From the NCBI GenBank assembly GCA_047602465.1, contig JASGHF010000001.1, positions 992,001 through 1,056,000 of the forward strand: DNA of 64,000 bases, read 5' to 3'. The position numbers and the translations under genes are program-made. The notes below the pieces were generated by a model. It did no database searches, was not told where the DNA came from, and was given only the letters and a program-made list of their open reading frames with translations. The stretch comes from JADZAI01 sp047602465 (GTDB taxonomy: Bacteria > Pseudomonadota > Alphaproteobacteria > Micropepsales > Micropepsaceae). Below are positions 43,457 to 53,025 of this stretch, piece by piece (the stretch's first letter is position 1; each line of letters begins with the position of its first letter).

Positions 43457-44212
43457 TCAAGCGAAAGCCCGCCGCCCGAAGGCGGACCCCGCACGGCCGA
43501 ACGTCGTCACAGGCCGCACGCCGAAGCGCGGCTGTTCCACGCCGTTGACGCCCTGCGACGGCTCCAGCCGCGCCAGACGCTCGGCGAGGTAGCGCCACAG
43601 ATCGCCGATCTCGACCGATGACTTCGCCACCGGATCGATCTCCATCACGGTGCGGCCGTCGATCATCGAGGCCGCGAAATCCAGGCGGTTATGCACCGTC
43701 ACCGGCGCCACCGTGCCGTGCTGCGACAGCGCGATCGCCGCTTCCATGGTGATCTTGGCGCGCGCCGTCGCGGCGTTCAGCGCAAAGACCATCTGCTTCT
43801 TGCGGCCCTCGATGATGTCGACCGTCGGCCCGACGGCGCGCAGATCGTGCGGCGAGGGGCGCGTCGGCACGACCACCAGATCGGCATGCGCCACCACTTC
43901 GCTGATCGCGCGGGTCACCGCCGGCGGGGTGTCGATCACCACCAGCTTGAAACCCTGCTCGCGGGCGCTCTCGATATCCTGGTAGAGCGAGGAAAACTGC
44001 GACTGGATGAAGGCCGGCGTGCGCGCCTGACGGGCGTTCCACCATTTGGCGAGCGAGCCTTGCGGGTCGGCGTCGATCAGCGCGACGGGGCCAGCGCCCT
44101 GCCGTTCCGCCTCGACGGCCACGTGTCCGGCCAAGGTCGTCTTGCCCGAGCCGCCCTTCTGCGACGCGAAAACCAGCACGCGCAATTGCGGTGTAGGCTG
44201 AAACGGGTTCAT
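43457..44212 (-). CDS. ParA-family ATPase (orphan)
   Basis: 251 residues, ATG at 44212. Deviant Walker A FASQKGGSGKTTLAGH, then DADPQGSLAKWW, Walker B-like LVVIDTPPAVTRAI and VVVPTRPSPHDLRAV. No ParB gene or clear parS cluster nearby, and no plasmid genes, so it is an orphan type used for positioning proteins or complexes. The downstream ribbon-helix-helix-like protein is the likely partner. The last 30 residues (FGVRPVTTFGRAGSAFGRRA) are basic and glycine-rich. Confidence 0.93.
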   Translation of the reverse strand: MNPFQPTPQLRVLVFASQKGGSGKTTLAGHVAVEAERQGAGPVALIDADPQGSLAKWWNARQARTPAFIQSQFSSLYQDIESAREQGFKLVVIDTPPAVTRAISEVVAHADLVVVPTRPSPHDLRAVGPTVDIIEGRKKQMVFALNAATARAKITMEAAIALSQHGTVAPVTVHNRLDFAASMIDGRTVMEIDPVAKSSVEIGDLWRYLAERLARLEPSQGVNGVEQPRFGVRPVTTFGRAGSAFGRRAFA

Positions 44213-44339
44213 CTGGCCTCCGGTAACGCTGACCGCGCCCCAAAATGCGGTCCTTCGCCAGTGAACATGGCGCGCCCGGCTTAAACCGTAGCCAACGCAG
44301 GCGATTGCTTTTCGCTCAAATCAGAGATGAATCCGCCCC

Positions 44340-44570
44340 ATGAAATTCGCCCTGATCGCCGCCGCCCTCATTCTGCCGCTGGCCGCCTGCGCCTCCGGCG
44401 GCTCCATGGACGATCCCGTCTTCAAGGCGGGTTATGAGGCCGGGTGCGGCATGGCGCATGCCAGCCGCGAGGCGCGCGCCGCGATGACCGAGGGCCAGCC
44501 CGATCTCTACAAGCGCGGCTTTTCCGCCGGCTTCACCGCCTGCGGCGGCGGCCGCGAGCCGGGACAATGA
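44340..44570 (+). CDS. Small lipoprotein
   Basis: 76 residues, ATG 44340. Lipobox LPLAACASGG puts the modified cysteine at position 18, so the mature protein is about 59 residues. The rest contains GYEAGCGMAHASREARAAM and KRGFSAGFTACGGG, with two further cysteines. Function unknown. The stop overlaps the methyltransferase start (ATGA). Confidence 0.75.
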   Translation: MKFALIAAALILPLAACASGGSMDDPVFKAGYEAGCGMAHASREARAAMTEGQPDLYKRGFSAGFTACGGGREPGQ

Positions 44571-45400
44571 GCCGCCGCAAGGGCGCAGCGCCCAAGGATG
44601 ACGAGATCGCCACGCTCTGGCCCGGCTCGTCGCTGGAACTGCTGAAGGCGCTTCACATCCTCACGCCCGACGGACGCCTCAACCAGGATTCGCGCCGCAA
44701 GCTGAAACAGGTTCTTCACCTCGTTCAGCTTCTCAAACCCACGCTCGACCGTCTCCTCACCGAAGAAGACGACCCGTTTGTCGCCGATCTGGGGGCCGGA
44801 AAATCCTATCTCGGCCTCATTCTCTACGATCTCATTCTCAACCCCGCCGGGCGAGGCCGCCTCGCCGCCATCGAAATCCGGCCCGATCTCGCCGCCACCG
44901 CGCAGAAAATCGCGACCGGCGCCGGCTTCACCCGCGCCGTCTTCACCGCCGCCCCGATCAACGATCCCGCCGCCGGCGCCGCGCTCCACGGCGCGCGCCC
45001 TGCCCTCGTCACGGCCCTTCACGCCTGCGACACCGCCACCGACGACGCGATCCGCTTCGCGCTCAGGCACGATGCGAAAGCCGTCGCCCTCATCCCCTGC
45101 TGCCAGGCCGAGGCGGCGCAGTCGCTCGACGGCCTCAAGGGGCCGCTCGACGCCCTCTGGCGCCACCCGATCCAGCGCCGCGCCTTCGGAGCGCACATCA
45201 CCAACACGGTCCGCGCCCTGCTTCTGGAAAGCCACGGCTACAAGGTGCGCGTCACCGAGTTCACGGGCTTCGAACATACCCAGAAGAACGAGCTGATCCT
45301 CGCCGAGCGCGTCCAGAAATCGAACGCCCAGGCCAGGACGCAACTCGCGCGCCTGCTCGAACAGGTGCCGGTGAAGCTCGGCGTCCTCGATCTCGCCTAA
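44567..45400 (+). CDS. Class I SAM-dependent methyltransferase (Methyltransf_32)
   Basis: 277 residues, ATG 44567 (ATGA overlap). SAM-binding motif I VADLGAGKSYLGLILYDLIL and an acidic end AAIEIRPDLAAT; ALHACDTATDDAIRFAL and VALIPCCQAEAAQSLDG are the motifs of the Methyltransf_32 family (GSTCD-like). Proteins of this type may modify tRNA or another RNA; the substrate is unknown. It overlaps the antiporter gene end by four bases. Confidence 0.88.
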   Translation: MSRRKGAAPKDDEIATLWPGSSLELLKALHILTPDGRLNQDSRRKLKQVLHLVQLLKPTLDRLLTEEDDPFVADLGAGKSYLGLILYDLILNPAGRGRLAAIEIRPDLAATAQKIATGAGFTRAVFTAAPINDPAAGAALHGARPALVTALHACDTATDDAIRFALRHDAKAVALIPCCQAEAAQSLDGLKGPLDALWRHPIQRRAFGAHITNTVRALLLESHGYKVRVTEFTGFEHTQKNELILAERVQKSNAQARTQLARLLEQVPVKLGVLDLA

Positions 45401-47910
45401 CGCGCTGCGGGCTGCAGGCCGCGCGCTTCCGCGCGCGCCTTGATCTCCGCCTTCAGCGCCGGCTGGCCCGACATCAGCGCGTCGAGATCGCGCTTGCGCA
45501 GCAACAGCAGCTCGCAGAACGACACGGCGGTCACATCGGCATTGCGCCGCGCATTGTTCAGCAGCGCGACCTCGCCGAAGAACGCGCCCGGCGTCAGACG
45601 CACCGCACCCTGCGGCGTCGTCACGTCCACTTCGCCCGATACGAGGAAATACATCTCGCGGCCCATCGTGCCGTTGCGGATGACGCGCTCGCCGTTCACC
45701 GCGAGCGCGGGACGCAGCAGCTTGGCGACGGCGGCAAGCTCGCCCTCGGGAAGACCCGCGAACAGCGGCACGCGCGCCAGCATCCCGCTCAGCTCCAGCC
45801 CCAGCTCCAGCACGGGCCGCGCCCGCACCGCCTTCACCCGCCGCAGCCGGTCGGATTCCAGATCCTCGTAGATCTCTTCCGAGATCATCGCCTGTTCGCG
45901 CTGCACGGCGTATTCCGCCTCTTCCAGCGACAGCGCGATGCGCTCCACCAGAAGACCGCGCACGCTCTTCGCATAGGCCGGATAGCGCGTCTCGATCGCC
46001 GACACCGTGGCCGCCATCGCCTTGGCGCGCGTGTCCAGCTGCACCACCGCCGCCGCCGCCGCGTCATGCCCCACCACCTGCGGCAATTCCGTCGCCGCAA
46101 AGGTCTTCAGCTGCGTCATCAGCCGCCCCTTGGACAGCATCAGCTCGTAGCGCTCGGCGATCTCCTGCGCCAGCCAGCCATGATAGCCGAGCTGCCGCTG
46201 CACCCAGGCCGCGAACTTGAAGCCGCGCGTCGGCAGGTGGATCGTCGCCGCCATCGCCGCATAGCCCTCCACGCCGCGCTCCCGCGTCTTGTCGGCGAGG
46301 CTGCTGGTATGGGCCAGCATGATCTCGGCGATCCCGCGCTCGACCAGGCCATGCTCCAGCGCCTGCATCGCCAGCTCCGCCTCGCGATTGGCGAGGCCGA
46401 TCAGCGCCACCTGCTCGCGCTCCTCGAACGATAGTTGCTCGGCGGGCGGCTCCGCTTCGACCGTCCGCGCCGGGCGCTCCAGCCCCAGTTCCTGCGCCGC
46501 GGCGGTCACCGCCTCCTCCACCCGCGCCCGCGACAGCGCCATGACGCGGTCGCGCACCATGCGCTCGCGCGGGTCCAGCTTGTCGAGCCTCAGCGCCCGC
46601 ATCATCAGCCGCAGCGTCGTCGCGTTGACGAACAGCGTCAGAAGCACATAGCCGAACGACAGAACCAGGATCAGCCGCGCGTTCTCCGCGCCCGTCAGCA
46701 GAACCGCGCCGCTTTCGGTCACGAACAGCGCCAGCACGACGGTCAGCGCCCCGCGTACGCCGCCCCAGGCCAGCACGGCGCGATAGGCGGGCGTCACCGG
46801 ATCGGTCAGCTTCAATCGCACCAGCAGCGGGAAGACGACGAACACGATCACCACCCGCGCGCCCAGCGAGGCGGCATAGACCGCCCCCAGCGCCGCGAGG
46901 TCGCTCCAGCGCAGCGTGCCCAGCACCGCCGGAACGGTCATGGCGGCGAAGACGAAGATCAGGGTCGTCGCCCAGAAGTCGAGCTGGCCCCACATGGCTT
47001 TCAGCGCGTCCCAGCTTCCGGGCGTCAACCGCGTCCGCGCCCGGGCGCCGAAGGTCACCGCCGCCGCGACGACCGCCACGATGCCCGACACGCCGAAGAT
47101 CAGCTGCGCGATGCCGAAGGCGAGATAGGCCAGCATCACGGTCAGCGTCGTCTCCGCGACGACGAAGCCGCGCGCCGCCTGCGCGATGAAGGCCGTGACG
47201 CGCCCGATCACGAAGCCGAACAGCAACCCGCCGCCCAGCTGCTTCACCAGCTCCAGCCCCGCACCGCCGACCCCGCCCGAGGTATCGCCGCCCAGCGCCG
47301 CGATCAGCACCACCACCAGCGCGATGGCGGCGGCGTCGTTGAACAGGCTCTCGCCCTCGACGATGGTCGAAAGCCGCCGCGGCGCGCCGATGTCGCGGAA
47401 GATCGACAGGATCGCCGCCGTATCGGTCGGCGCCACCACCGCGCCCAGCAACAGCGCCAGCAGCAGCAATTCCTCGCTCTCCAGCCCGCCGATGATCGAC
47501 AGGCCGTCCGCCGACATGAACGGCGCCAGCGCGAACCCGACCGCCAGGCAGCAGGCGATGACCGCGACGATCGCCAGCACCAGCACCGGCCAGATATCGT
47601 CCAGCAGGCGGCGCATCTCGATATGCAGACCCGCCGTGAACAGCAGCGGCGGCAGGAAGAGATAGAGCAGCGCCTCGCTCGGCATCTCCGTCTCGTTCAG
47701 CAGCGCCGCCATCCGCGCCGCGCCGCCTCCCAGTTCCGGCAGGATCGCCAGCAATGCGCCCACCGCCGCGCCGAACACCGCGACCAGCACCGTATAGGGC
47801 AGCGCCAGCCGGCGGGCGGCGGGCATCAGCAGGCTGGCGGTGCCCAGCAACGCCGCCACGCCGCCGGCGGCATAGGCGATCACTTCAACGGCGGCATGAC
47901 TGTCGGACAT
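45397..47910 (-). CDS. CPA1 Na+/H+ antiporter with C-terminal cyclic-nucleotide-binding domain
   Basis: 837 residues, ATG at 47910. About 12 membrane segments in residues 20-440, with the CPA1 ion-site signatures GAVVAPTDTAAILSIFRDIG and TIVEGESLFNDAAAIALVVV (Asn-Asp pair). A long helical cytoplasmic part follows, and a cNMP-binding domain at about residues 710-820 (ELAAVAKLLRPALAVNGERV, GREMYFLVSGEVDVTTPQ, GAFFGEVALLNNARRNADVT). The layout resembles plant SOS1-type exchangers. It should exchange cytoplasmic Na+ for protons under cytoplasmic control. All core residues intact. Confidence 0.93.
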   Translation of the reverse strand: MSDSHAAVEVIAYAAGGVAALLGTASLLMPAARRLALPYTVLVAVFGAAVGALLAILPELGGGAARMAALLNETEMPSEALLYLFLPPLLFTAGLHIEMRRLLDDIWPVLVLAIVAVIACCLAVGFALAPFMSADGLSIIGGLESEELLLLALLLGAVVAPTDTAAILSIFRDIGAPRRLSTIVEGESLFNDAAAIALVVVLIAALGGDTSGGVGGAGLELVKQLGGGLLFGFVIGRVTAFIAQAARGFVVAETTLTVMLAYLAFGIAQLIFGVSGIVAVVAAAVTFGARARTRLTPGSWDALKAMWGQLDFWATTLIFVFAAMTVPAVLGTLRWSDLAALGAVYAASLGARVVIVFVVFPLLVRLKLTDPVTPAYRAVLAWGGVRGALTVVLALFVTESGAVLLTGAENARLILVLSFGYVLLTLFVNATTLRLMMRALRLDKLDPRERMVRDRVMALSRARVEEAVTAAAQELGLERPARTVEAEPPAEQLSFEEREQVALIGLANREAELAMQALEHGLVERGIAEIMLAHTSSLADKTRERGVEGYAAMAATIHLPTRGFKFAAWVQRQLGYHGWLAQEIAERYELMLSKGRLMTQLKTFAATELPQVVGHDAAAAAVVQLDTRAKAMAATVSAIETRYPAYAKSVRGLLVERIALSLEEAEYAVQREQAMISEEIYEDLESDRLRRVKAVRARPVLELGLELSGMLARVPLFAGLPEGELAAVAKLLRPALAVNGERVIRNGTMGREMYFLVSGEVDVTTPQGAVRLTPGAFFGEVALLNNARRNADVTAVSFCELLLLRKRDLDALMSGQPALKAEIKARAEARGLQPAAR

Positions 47911-48011
47911 GGCGGGATGTGGCCGAACTCGGCGGGAAAACTCAAGCGGCGCTATCGCCGCGCGAAACGTGCGTCTACACTTTCGCCGAACGATATTGCC
48001 CGGGAACGCCC

Positions 48012-49241
48012 ATGACCACGCCTTCGCCCGACCCGGATGACCGGGCGCGGTCCTTCCGCTTCTTCCTCGGCGGCGGCGCGCTGTGGTTCGGCGGCATGGG
48101 GCTGCAGCAGGTGCTGATCCCCTATCTCGTCACGGTCGAGCTGCACGAACCCGCCGCCCGGGTCGGCCTCGCCATGATGATGATGCAGCTTCCCTCGCTC
48201 ATCCTCGCCTTCCCGGCGGGCGCGCTCGCCGACCGGAACGATCCCCGGCTTCAGCTCATCGTCGCCACCGCCCTCGCCGTTCTCGCGCCGCTCGGCTTCG
48301 CGGCCGTGCTGTGGTCGGGCGGGCTGTCCTATCCGGCGCTCCTCATCTTCGGCATCGTCATAGGCGTGGCTTCGGCCTTCACGATGACGGCGCGCGACAC
48401 CACGCTCGCCCTCATCGCCGATCCCTCCGCCATGCAGCGCGCCGTCGGGGCCTTCACCATCGCGACCTTCGGGGCGCAGCTCACCGGCATGGCCCTCGCC
48501 GGCACGGCGCAGTTCACCGGCGCAGAGCCGCTCTTCGTCGCCCAGGCTGCGCTCATCGCGCTCAGCGCCGTCGCGATCGCCCGCACCCGGCCTCTGCCGC
48601 CGCGCCCGCCCGTCACCACGCGCGGCCGCGCCGACATGGCCGACGGCCTCCGCTTCGCGCGCGATCACGCCACCATCCGCGCCGTGCTTCTCGCCATGCT
48701 CGCGGTCGGCGTCTTCTATGTCGGCAGCTATGTCGTGCTGGTGCCGCTGCTGGTGCGCGACGTCCATAATGGCGACGCCGTCGCCTTCGCCCTCGTCAAT
48801 GTCTGCTTCTGGGGCGGCAGCGTCATCTCCAACCTCATCCTCATGCGCCGCCCGATCGAACGGCGCGGCCGCGCGATGCTGATCGCCCTCACCTCGGGCG
48901 CCATCGTGCTGTCACTGATGTCGCTCGATGCGCCCTTCGCCGTCTTCTGCCTGCTGCTCACCATCTGGGGCATGGGCGCGGGCGTCTCGCTCAATATGGG
49001 CCGCACCATGGTTCAGGAAGGCACGCCGCCCGCCTTGCGCGGACGCATGCTGGCGCTCTTCCAGCTCGGCTTCATCGGCGGCGCGCCCATCGGGGCCGGC
49101 GCGCTCGGCCTCGTCGCGGGCGCGGCGGGGCCGCAGAACGCGATGCTCGTCGCCTCGGGCTGCGCCCTCACGATCATCGCGCTGCTTGCCAGCCTCTCCC
49201 ATCTGCCGCAGGTGACGCGCGCCCATCCGGCGTCCGGCTAG
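48012..49241 (+). CDS. Major facilitator superfamily transporter
   Basis: 409 residues from ATG 48012. Twelve hydrophobic segments; the loop between the second and third reads GALADRNDPR, the usual MFS motif A pattern. Similar to MFS_3 efflux or drug-type carriers, but no substrate can be named. Ends four bases past the end of the convergent monooxygenase gene. Confidence 0.9.
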   Translation: MTTPSPDPDDRARSFRFFLGGGALWFGGMGLQQVLIPYLVTVELHEPAARVGLAMMMMQLPSLILAFPAGALADRNDPRLQLIVATALAVLAPLGFAAVLWSGGLSYPALLIFGIVIGVASAFTMTARDTTLALIADPSAMQRAVGAFTIATFGAQLTGMALAGTAQFTGAEPLFVAQAALIALSAVAIARTRPLPPRPPVTTRGRADMADGLRFARDHATIRAVLLAMLAVGVFYVGSYVVLVPLLVRDVHNGDAVAFALVNVCFWGGSVISNLILMRRPIERRGRAMLIALTSGAIVLSLMSLDAPFAVFCLLLTIWGMGAGVSLNMGRTMVQEGTPPALRGRMLALFQLGFIGGAPIGAGALGLVAGAAGPQNAMLVASGCALTIIALLASLSHLPQVTRAHPASG

Positions 49242-50419
49242 ACCGGATCATACGCATAGACCCAGTCGAACATCTTTCCGGGCTGGCCGGGGGCGATGCG
49301 GCTGGCGATCCCCAGCGCGCCATAGACGACCGTGCGCAGCCATCCGCTCTCCAGATGAAAGCGCCAGGCGTTCGCCCACGAGGCCGCCTGCATCTTCGCG
49401 GTGCGCTCCTGCCGCGCGGCGCCGTAGTCACGCAAGGCATGGCTCACATCGTCGCCCCGCATTTTCAGGCACCGGGCCAGCACCACCGCGTCCTCCAGCG
49501 CCATCGCCGCGCCCTGTGCCAGGAATGGCGGCATCGCGTGACAGGCATCGCCCAGCAGGGCCACCCGCCCGGCGCTCCACACGCTCAGCGGATGGCGCTC
49601 GAACAACGCCCAGCGCCACGGCGTCTCCAGCCGCGCCAGCATGTCGTCGACGCTTCGGTGCCAGCCCCCGAAATCGGCGCGCATGCCCTCCGCCGTGCCT
49701 TCCGAGGTCCAGGATTCCTCCGTCCAGTCCTTGCGCTCCACCACGCCGACCAGATTCATCACGCCCCGCTGGCGCAGCGGATAGGTCACCAGATGACGCC
49801 CGCGCCCCATCCACACGCTCGCCACCGGCGCGACCTCCTCGCCGTCGCGCAAGGGCACGCAGGCGCGCCAGGCCATCATGCCGGTAAAGACCGGCTCGTC
49901 CTTGCCCGCGACGCCTTCGCGCACGACGGAATGAATGCCGTCCGCGCCGATCAGGACATCGCCGCTGGTTTCCGCCCCGCCGTCCAGTTCCACGCCCACC
50001 TGGCTCTTGCCATGCGTGACGCGCGCCACCCGCGCGCCGGTCATCACCTGGATCGCGGGATGCGCCTCCGCCGCCTCGGCCAGAACCGCGTGCAGATCGG
50101 CGCGATGGATATGGAAATACGGCGCGCCGAACCGGGCCTCATGCCGTGCGCCCAGCGCGACGCGGCTCACCAGCCGCCCCGAACCCGGCAGTCTCAGCTC
50201 CACCGCTTCAGGCCGGCTCGCCCTGGCGGCGACCGCCTGCTCCAGCCCGAGCGCCCGCAGCGCCTTCACGGCATTGGCCGAGAGCTGCAGTCCTGCGCCG
50301 CTCTCGCCCGGTCCGTCATGCGCTTCGAATACGGTGACGTGGCCTCCGCCATCGGCGAGAGCCAACGCCGCCGCAAGGCCGCCAATGCCTGCGCCCGCGA
50401 TCAGGATCCGGTCAGGCAT
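49238..50419 (-). CDS. FAD-dependent aromatic monooxygenase (salicylate / 3-hydroxybenzoate hydroxylase type)
   Basis: 393 residues from ATG 50419. Rossmann start ILIAGAGIGGLAAALALADG (GxGxxG), DG motif region VLIGADGIHSVVREGV, and the FAD ribityl motif VALLGDACHAMPPFLAQGAA. Group A flavin hydroxylases with this pattern oxidise aromatic acids using NAD(P)H and O2. Beside an enoyl-CoA hydratase and an acyl-CoA ligase it may belong to a ring- or acid-degradation set, but the genes are not on one transcript. Confidence 0.9.
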   Translation of the reverse strand: MPDRILIAGAGIGGLAAALALADGGGHVTVFEAHDGPGESGAGLQLSANAVKALRALGLEQAVAARASRPEAVELRLPGSGRLVSRVALGARHEARFGAPYFHIHRADLHAVLAEAAEAHPAIQVMTGARVARVTHGKSQVGVELDGGAETSGDVLIGADGIHSVVREGVAGKDEPVFTGMMAWRACVPLRDGEEVAPVASVWMGRGRHLVTYPLRQRGVMNLVGVVERKDWTEESWTSEGTAEGMRADFGGWHRSVDDMLARLETPWRWALFERHPLSVWSAGRVALLGDACHAMPPFLAQGAAMALEDAVVLARCLKMRGDDVSHALRDYGAARQERTAKMQAASWANAWRFHLESGWLRTVVYGALGIASRIAPGQPGKMFDWVYAYDPV

Positions 50420-50445
50420 CGGCGCCAAGCATCAGGAAACCGCCA

Positions 50446-51349
50446 TCAGGAATAGGTCCGCTCCGTCCACCAGGGGAAGTATTCGGGCATATCTGTCGAA
50501 ACTTTGTTCGGATAGACGGGCTGGCGCTTCTCCAGGAACGACATCACGCCTTCTTTGGCGTCTTCCTGACGGCCGCGCGCGAACACGCCTTTCGAATCGA
50601 TCTTGTGCCCTTCCATCGGATGGTCGGCGCCCAGCATCCGCCACAGCATCTGTCGCGTCAGGGCGATCGACACCGGCGCGGTGTTGTCGGCGATTTCCTT
50701 CGCCAGCGCGCGCGCGGTGGAGATCGAGATCCTCCGGCTTCACCAGATGCGTCACCAGCCCGCGATCCTTCGCCTCCTGCGCGCCGAACACGCGGCCCGT
50801 GAAGCACCACTCGGTCGCCGTCGAAATACCGACGATGCGCGGCAGGAAATAGCTCGAACACGCCTCCGGCACGATGCCGCGGCGGGCGAACACGAACCCG
50901 AACCGCGCATTCTCCGAGGCGATGCGGATATCCATCGGCAGTTGCATCGTCACCCCGATGCCCACCGCCGCGCCGTTGATCGCGCCGATCACCGGCTTCA
51001 GGCTCTCGAAGATCTTCAGCGTCACCATGCCGCCGCCGTCGCGGATCGCCGGGTTCGACCAGTCGATCCTGCCGTCGGCGCCGGCCGCGCCCTGCTTCTC
51101 GGGACGGTCGGTGCGGTTGTCGTAGTCGAAGGTCTTGGCGCCCTGGCTGAGGTCGGCGCCCGCGCAGAACGCCTTGCCCGCGCCGGTGACGATGATGACC
51201 CGCACCTCGTCGTCCTTGTTCGCCCTGTCGAACGCGTCGATCAGCTCCGACATCATCGTGCCGGTGAAGGCGTTCATCTTTTCCGGGCGGTTCAGCGTGA
51301 TCGTCGCGATCTTCTCGCTGACCTCATAGGCGATCTGTTCGTAGGCCAT
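50446..51349 (-). pseudogene. Enoyl-CoA hydratase/isomerase, broken by a one-base frameshift near 50731
   Basis: ATG 51349 has a perfect ribosome site (GGAGGAACGAG). About 205 residues read as crotonase: ITLNRPEKMNAF, VTGAGKAFCAGADLSQG, INGAAVGIGVTMQLPMDIRI, and FGFVFARRGIVPEACSSYFL with the second Glu. After LVTHLVKPEDL the frame is lost; removing one G from GATCTCGATCTCC (about 50731) restores ISTARALAKEIADN and then SIALTRQMLWRMLGADHPM to a stop at 50446, giving 300 residues. As written, the C-terminal helix region is lost. It may be a sequence error. Confidence 0.85.
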
Positions 51350-51480
51350 CTCGTTCCTCCTGATTACCGATGGCCGCACCTTAGCCGTGCCGCGCCGGCT
51401 GAGGAAAGCCGCGCCTTTTGACCGCGCCGCCCGCCTCGTCTATCGAAACGGGACACAGAAAACGCCTGAGGAAACGGCCC

Positions 51481-53022
51481 ATGTCCCACCCTTCCGTTCA
51501 CGGAAAGTCGAACCCCGGTAAAACCGCCTTCGTGATGGCGGCGACCGGCGAAAGCGTCACTTACGGCCAGCTCGAGGCCCGCTCCAACCAGGGCGCGCAC
51601 CTCTTCCGCTCGCTGGGCCTGAAGACCGGCGACTGCGTCGCCATCTTCATGGAGAACAATGTCCACTATCTCCAGATCTGCTGGGCGGCGCAGCGGGCGG
51701 GTCTCTATTTCACCTGCATTTCCTCGCGCCTCACGGCGGGCGAGATCGAATATATCGTCAAGGACAGCGGCGCGAAGGCGCTCATCACCTCGTCGGCCCT
51801 CGCCAAAACCGCGCTGGACATCGCGCCCCTCATCCCCGGCGTGAAGCTCTATATGCTGAACGGCGCCACCGCTCCGTTCGAGGCGCTGGAACCGGCGCTC
51901 GACGCCCAGCCCGTCACGCCCATCGCCGACGAGGCCGCCGGCTCCGACCTGCTCTATTCCTCCGGCACCACCGGACGGCCGAAGGGCGTGAAGGTCGCCC
52001 TCACCGGCCTGCCACTGACGGAACCCAACTCGCTGCAGAACCTCACGCAGTTCCTCTTCGGCTTCAATCCGGAGATGATCTATCTCTCGCCGGCGCCGCT
52101 CTATCACGCCGCCCCGCTCCGCTACTGCATGTCCGTCGGCCGCTTCGGCGGCACGGTCATCGTGATGGAGCATTTCGATCCGGAACAGGCGCTCGCCCTT
52201 ATCGAAAAGCACAAAGCCACCCACGCCCAATGGGTGCCGACCATGTTCGTGCGTATGCTGAAGATGGATCAGGCGATCCGCGACAAATACGACGTGTCCT
52301 CGCTCAAGGCCGCCATCCACGCCGCCGCGCCCTGCCCGGTCGATGTGAAACGCCGCATGATCGAATGGTGGGGTCCGGTCATCCACGAGTACTATGCCGG
52401 CACCGAGGGCAACGGCTTCGTCTACACGAACTCCGAAGACTGGCTGAAGCATCCCGGCACGGTCGGCCGCGCCATGCTCGGCGAACTTCACATCGTCGGC
52501 GAAGACGGCGAGGACGTGCCCACGGGCGAAGAAGGCGTCGTCTATTTCGCCAACGGCCCGGCTTTCGAATATCACAACGCGCCCGAAAAGACCGCCGAGA
52601 GCAAGAACGCCAAAGGCTGGTCGACGCTCGGCGACGTGGGCAAGGTCGATGAAGAGGGCTTCCTCTACCTCACCGACCGCAAGGCCTTCATGATCATTTC
52701 CGGCGGCGTGAACATCTACCCGCAGGAAGCCGAGAACATTCTCATCGGCCATCCCAAGGTCGCGGATGTCGCGGTCGTCGGCGTCCCGAACGAGGATTTC
52801 GGCGAAGAGGTGAAGGCCGTCGTGCAGCCCGCCGACTGGGCCGACGCGAACGAGGAAACCGCCGCCGAACTGCTCGCCTTCGCCAGGCAGCATCTCTCGG
52901 CCATCAAGTGCCCGCGCTCGGTCGATTTCATGAAGGAACTGCCGCGTCACCCGACGGGCAAGCTCTACAAGCGCCTCATCCGCGATGCCTATTGGGGCAA
53001 GCGCGACAGCAAGATCGTCTGA
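51481..53022 (+). CDS. AMP-dependent acyl-CoA synthetase
   Basis: 513 residues from ATG 51481. P-loop SDLLYSSGTTGRPKGVKVAL, A5 region HEYYAGTEGNGFVYTN, ATP-binding LGDVGKVDEEGFLYLTDRK, and hinge/A10 DRKAFMIISGGVNIYPQEAE to PRHPTGKLYKRLIRD with the catalytic Lys. It activates a carboxylic acid to its CoA thioester in two steps through an acyl-adenylate. Substrate unknown. It diverges from the enoyl-CoA hydratase gene 130 bp away, suggesting joint use in acid degradation. Confidence 0.94.
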   Translation: MSHPSVHGKSNPGKTAFVMAATGESVTYGQLEARSNQGAHLFRSLGLKTGDCVAIFMENNVHYLQICWAAQRAGLYFTCISSRLTAGEIEYIVKDSGAKALITSSALAKTALDIAPLIPGVKLYMLNGATAPFEALEPALDAQPVTPIADEAAGSDLLYSSGTTGRPKGVKVALTGLPLTEPNSLQNLTQFLFGFNPEMIYLSPAPLYHAAPLRYCMSVGRFGGTVIVMEHFDPEQALALIEKHKATHAQWVPTMFVRMLKMDQAIRDKYDVSSLKAAIHAAAPCPVDVKRRMIEWWGPVIHEYYAGTEGNGFVYTNSEDWLKHPGTVGRAMLGELHIVGEDGEDVPTGEEGVVYFANGPAFEYHNAPEKTAESKNAKGWSTLGDVGKVDEEGFLYLTDRKAFMIISGGVNIYPQEAENILIGHPKVADVAVVGVPNEDFGEEVKAVVQPADWADANEETAAELLAFARQHLSAIKCPRSVDFMKELPRHPTGKLYKRLIRDAYWGKRDSKIV

Positions 53023-53025
53023 CGC

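Noticed and set aside
46435..48015. 526-codon plus-strand frame opposite the antiporter
   Set aside because: Arg/Gln/His-rich shadow; the antiporter motifs on the minus strand are unmistakable.
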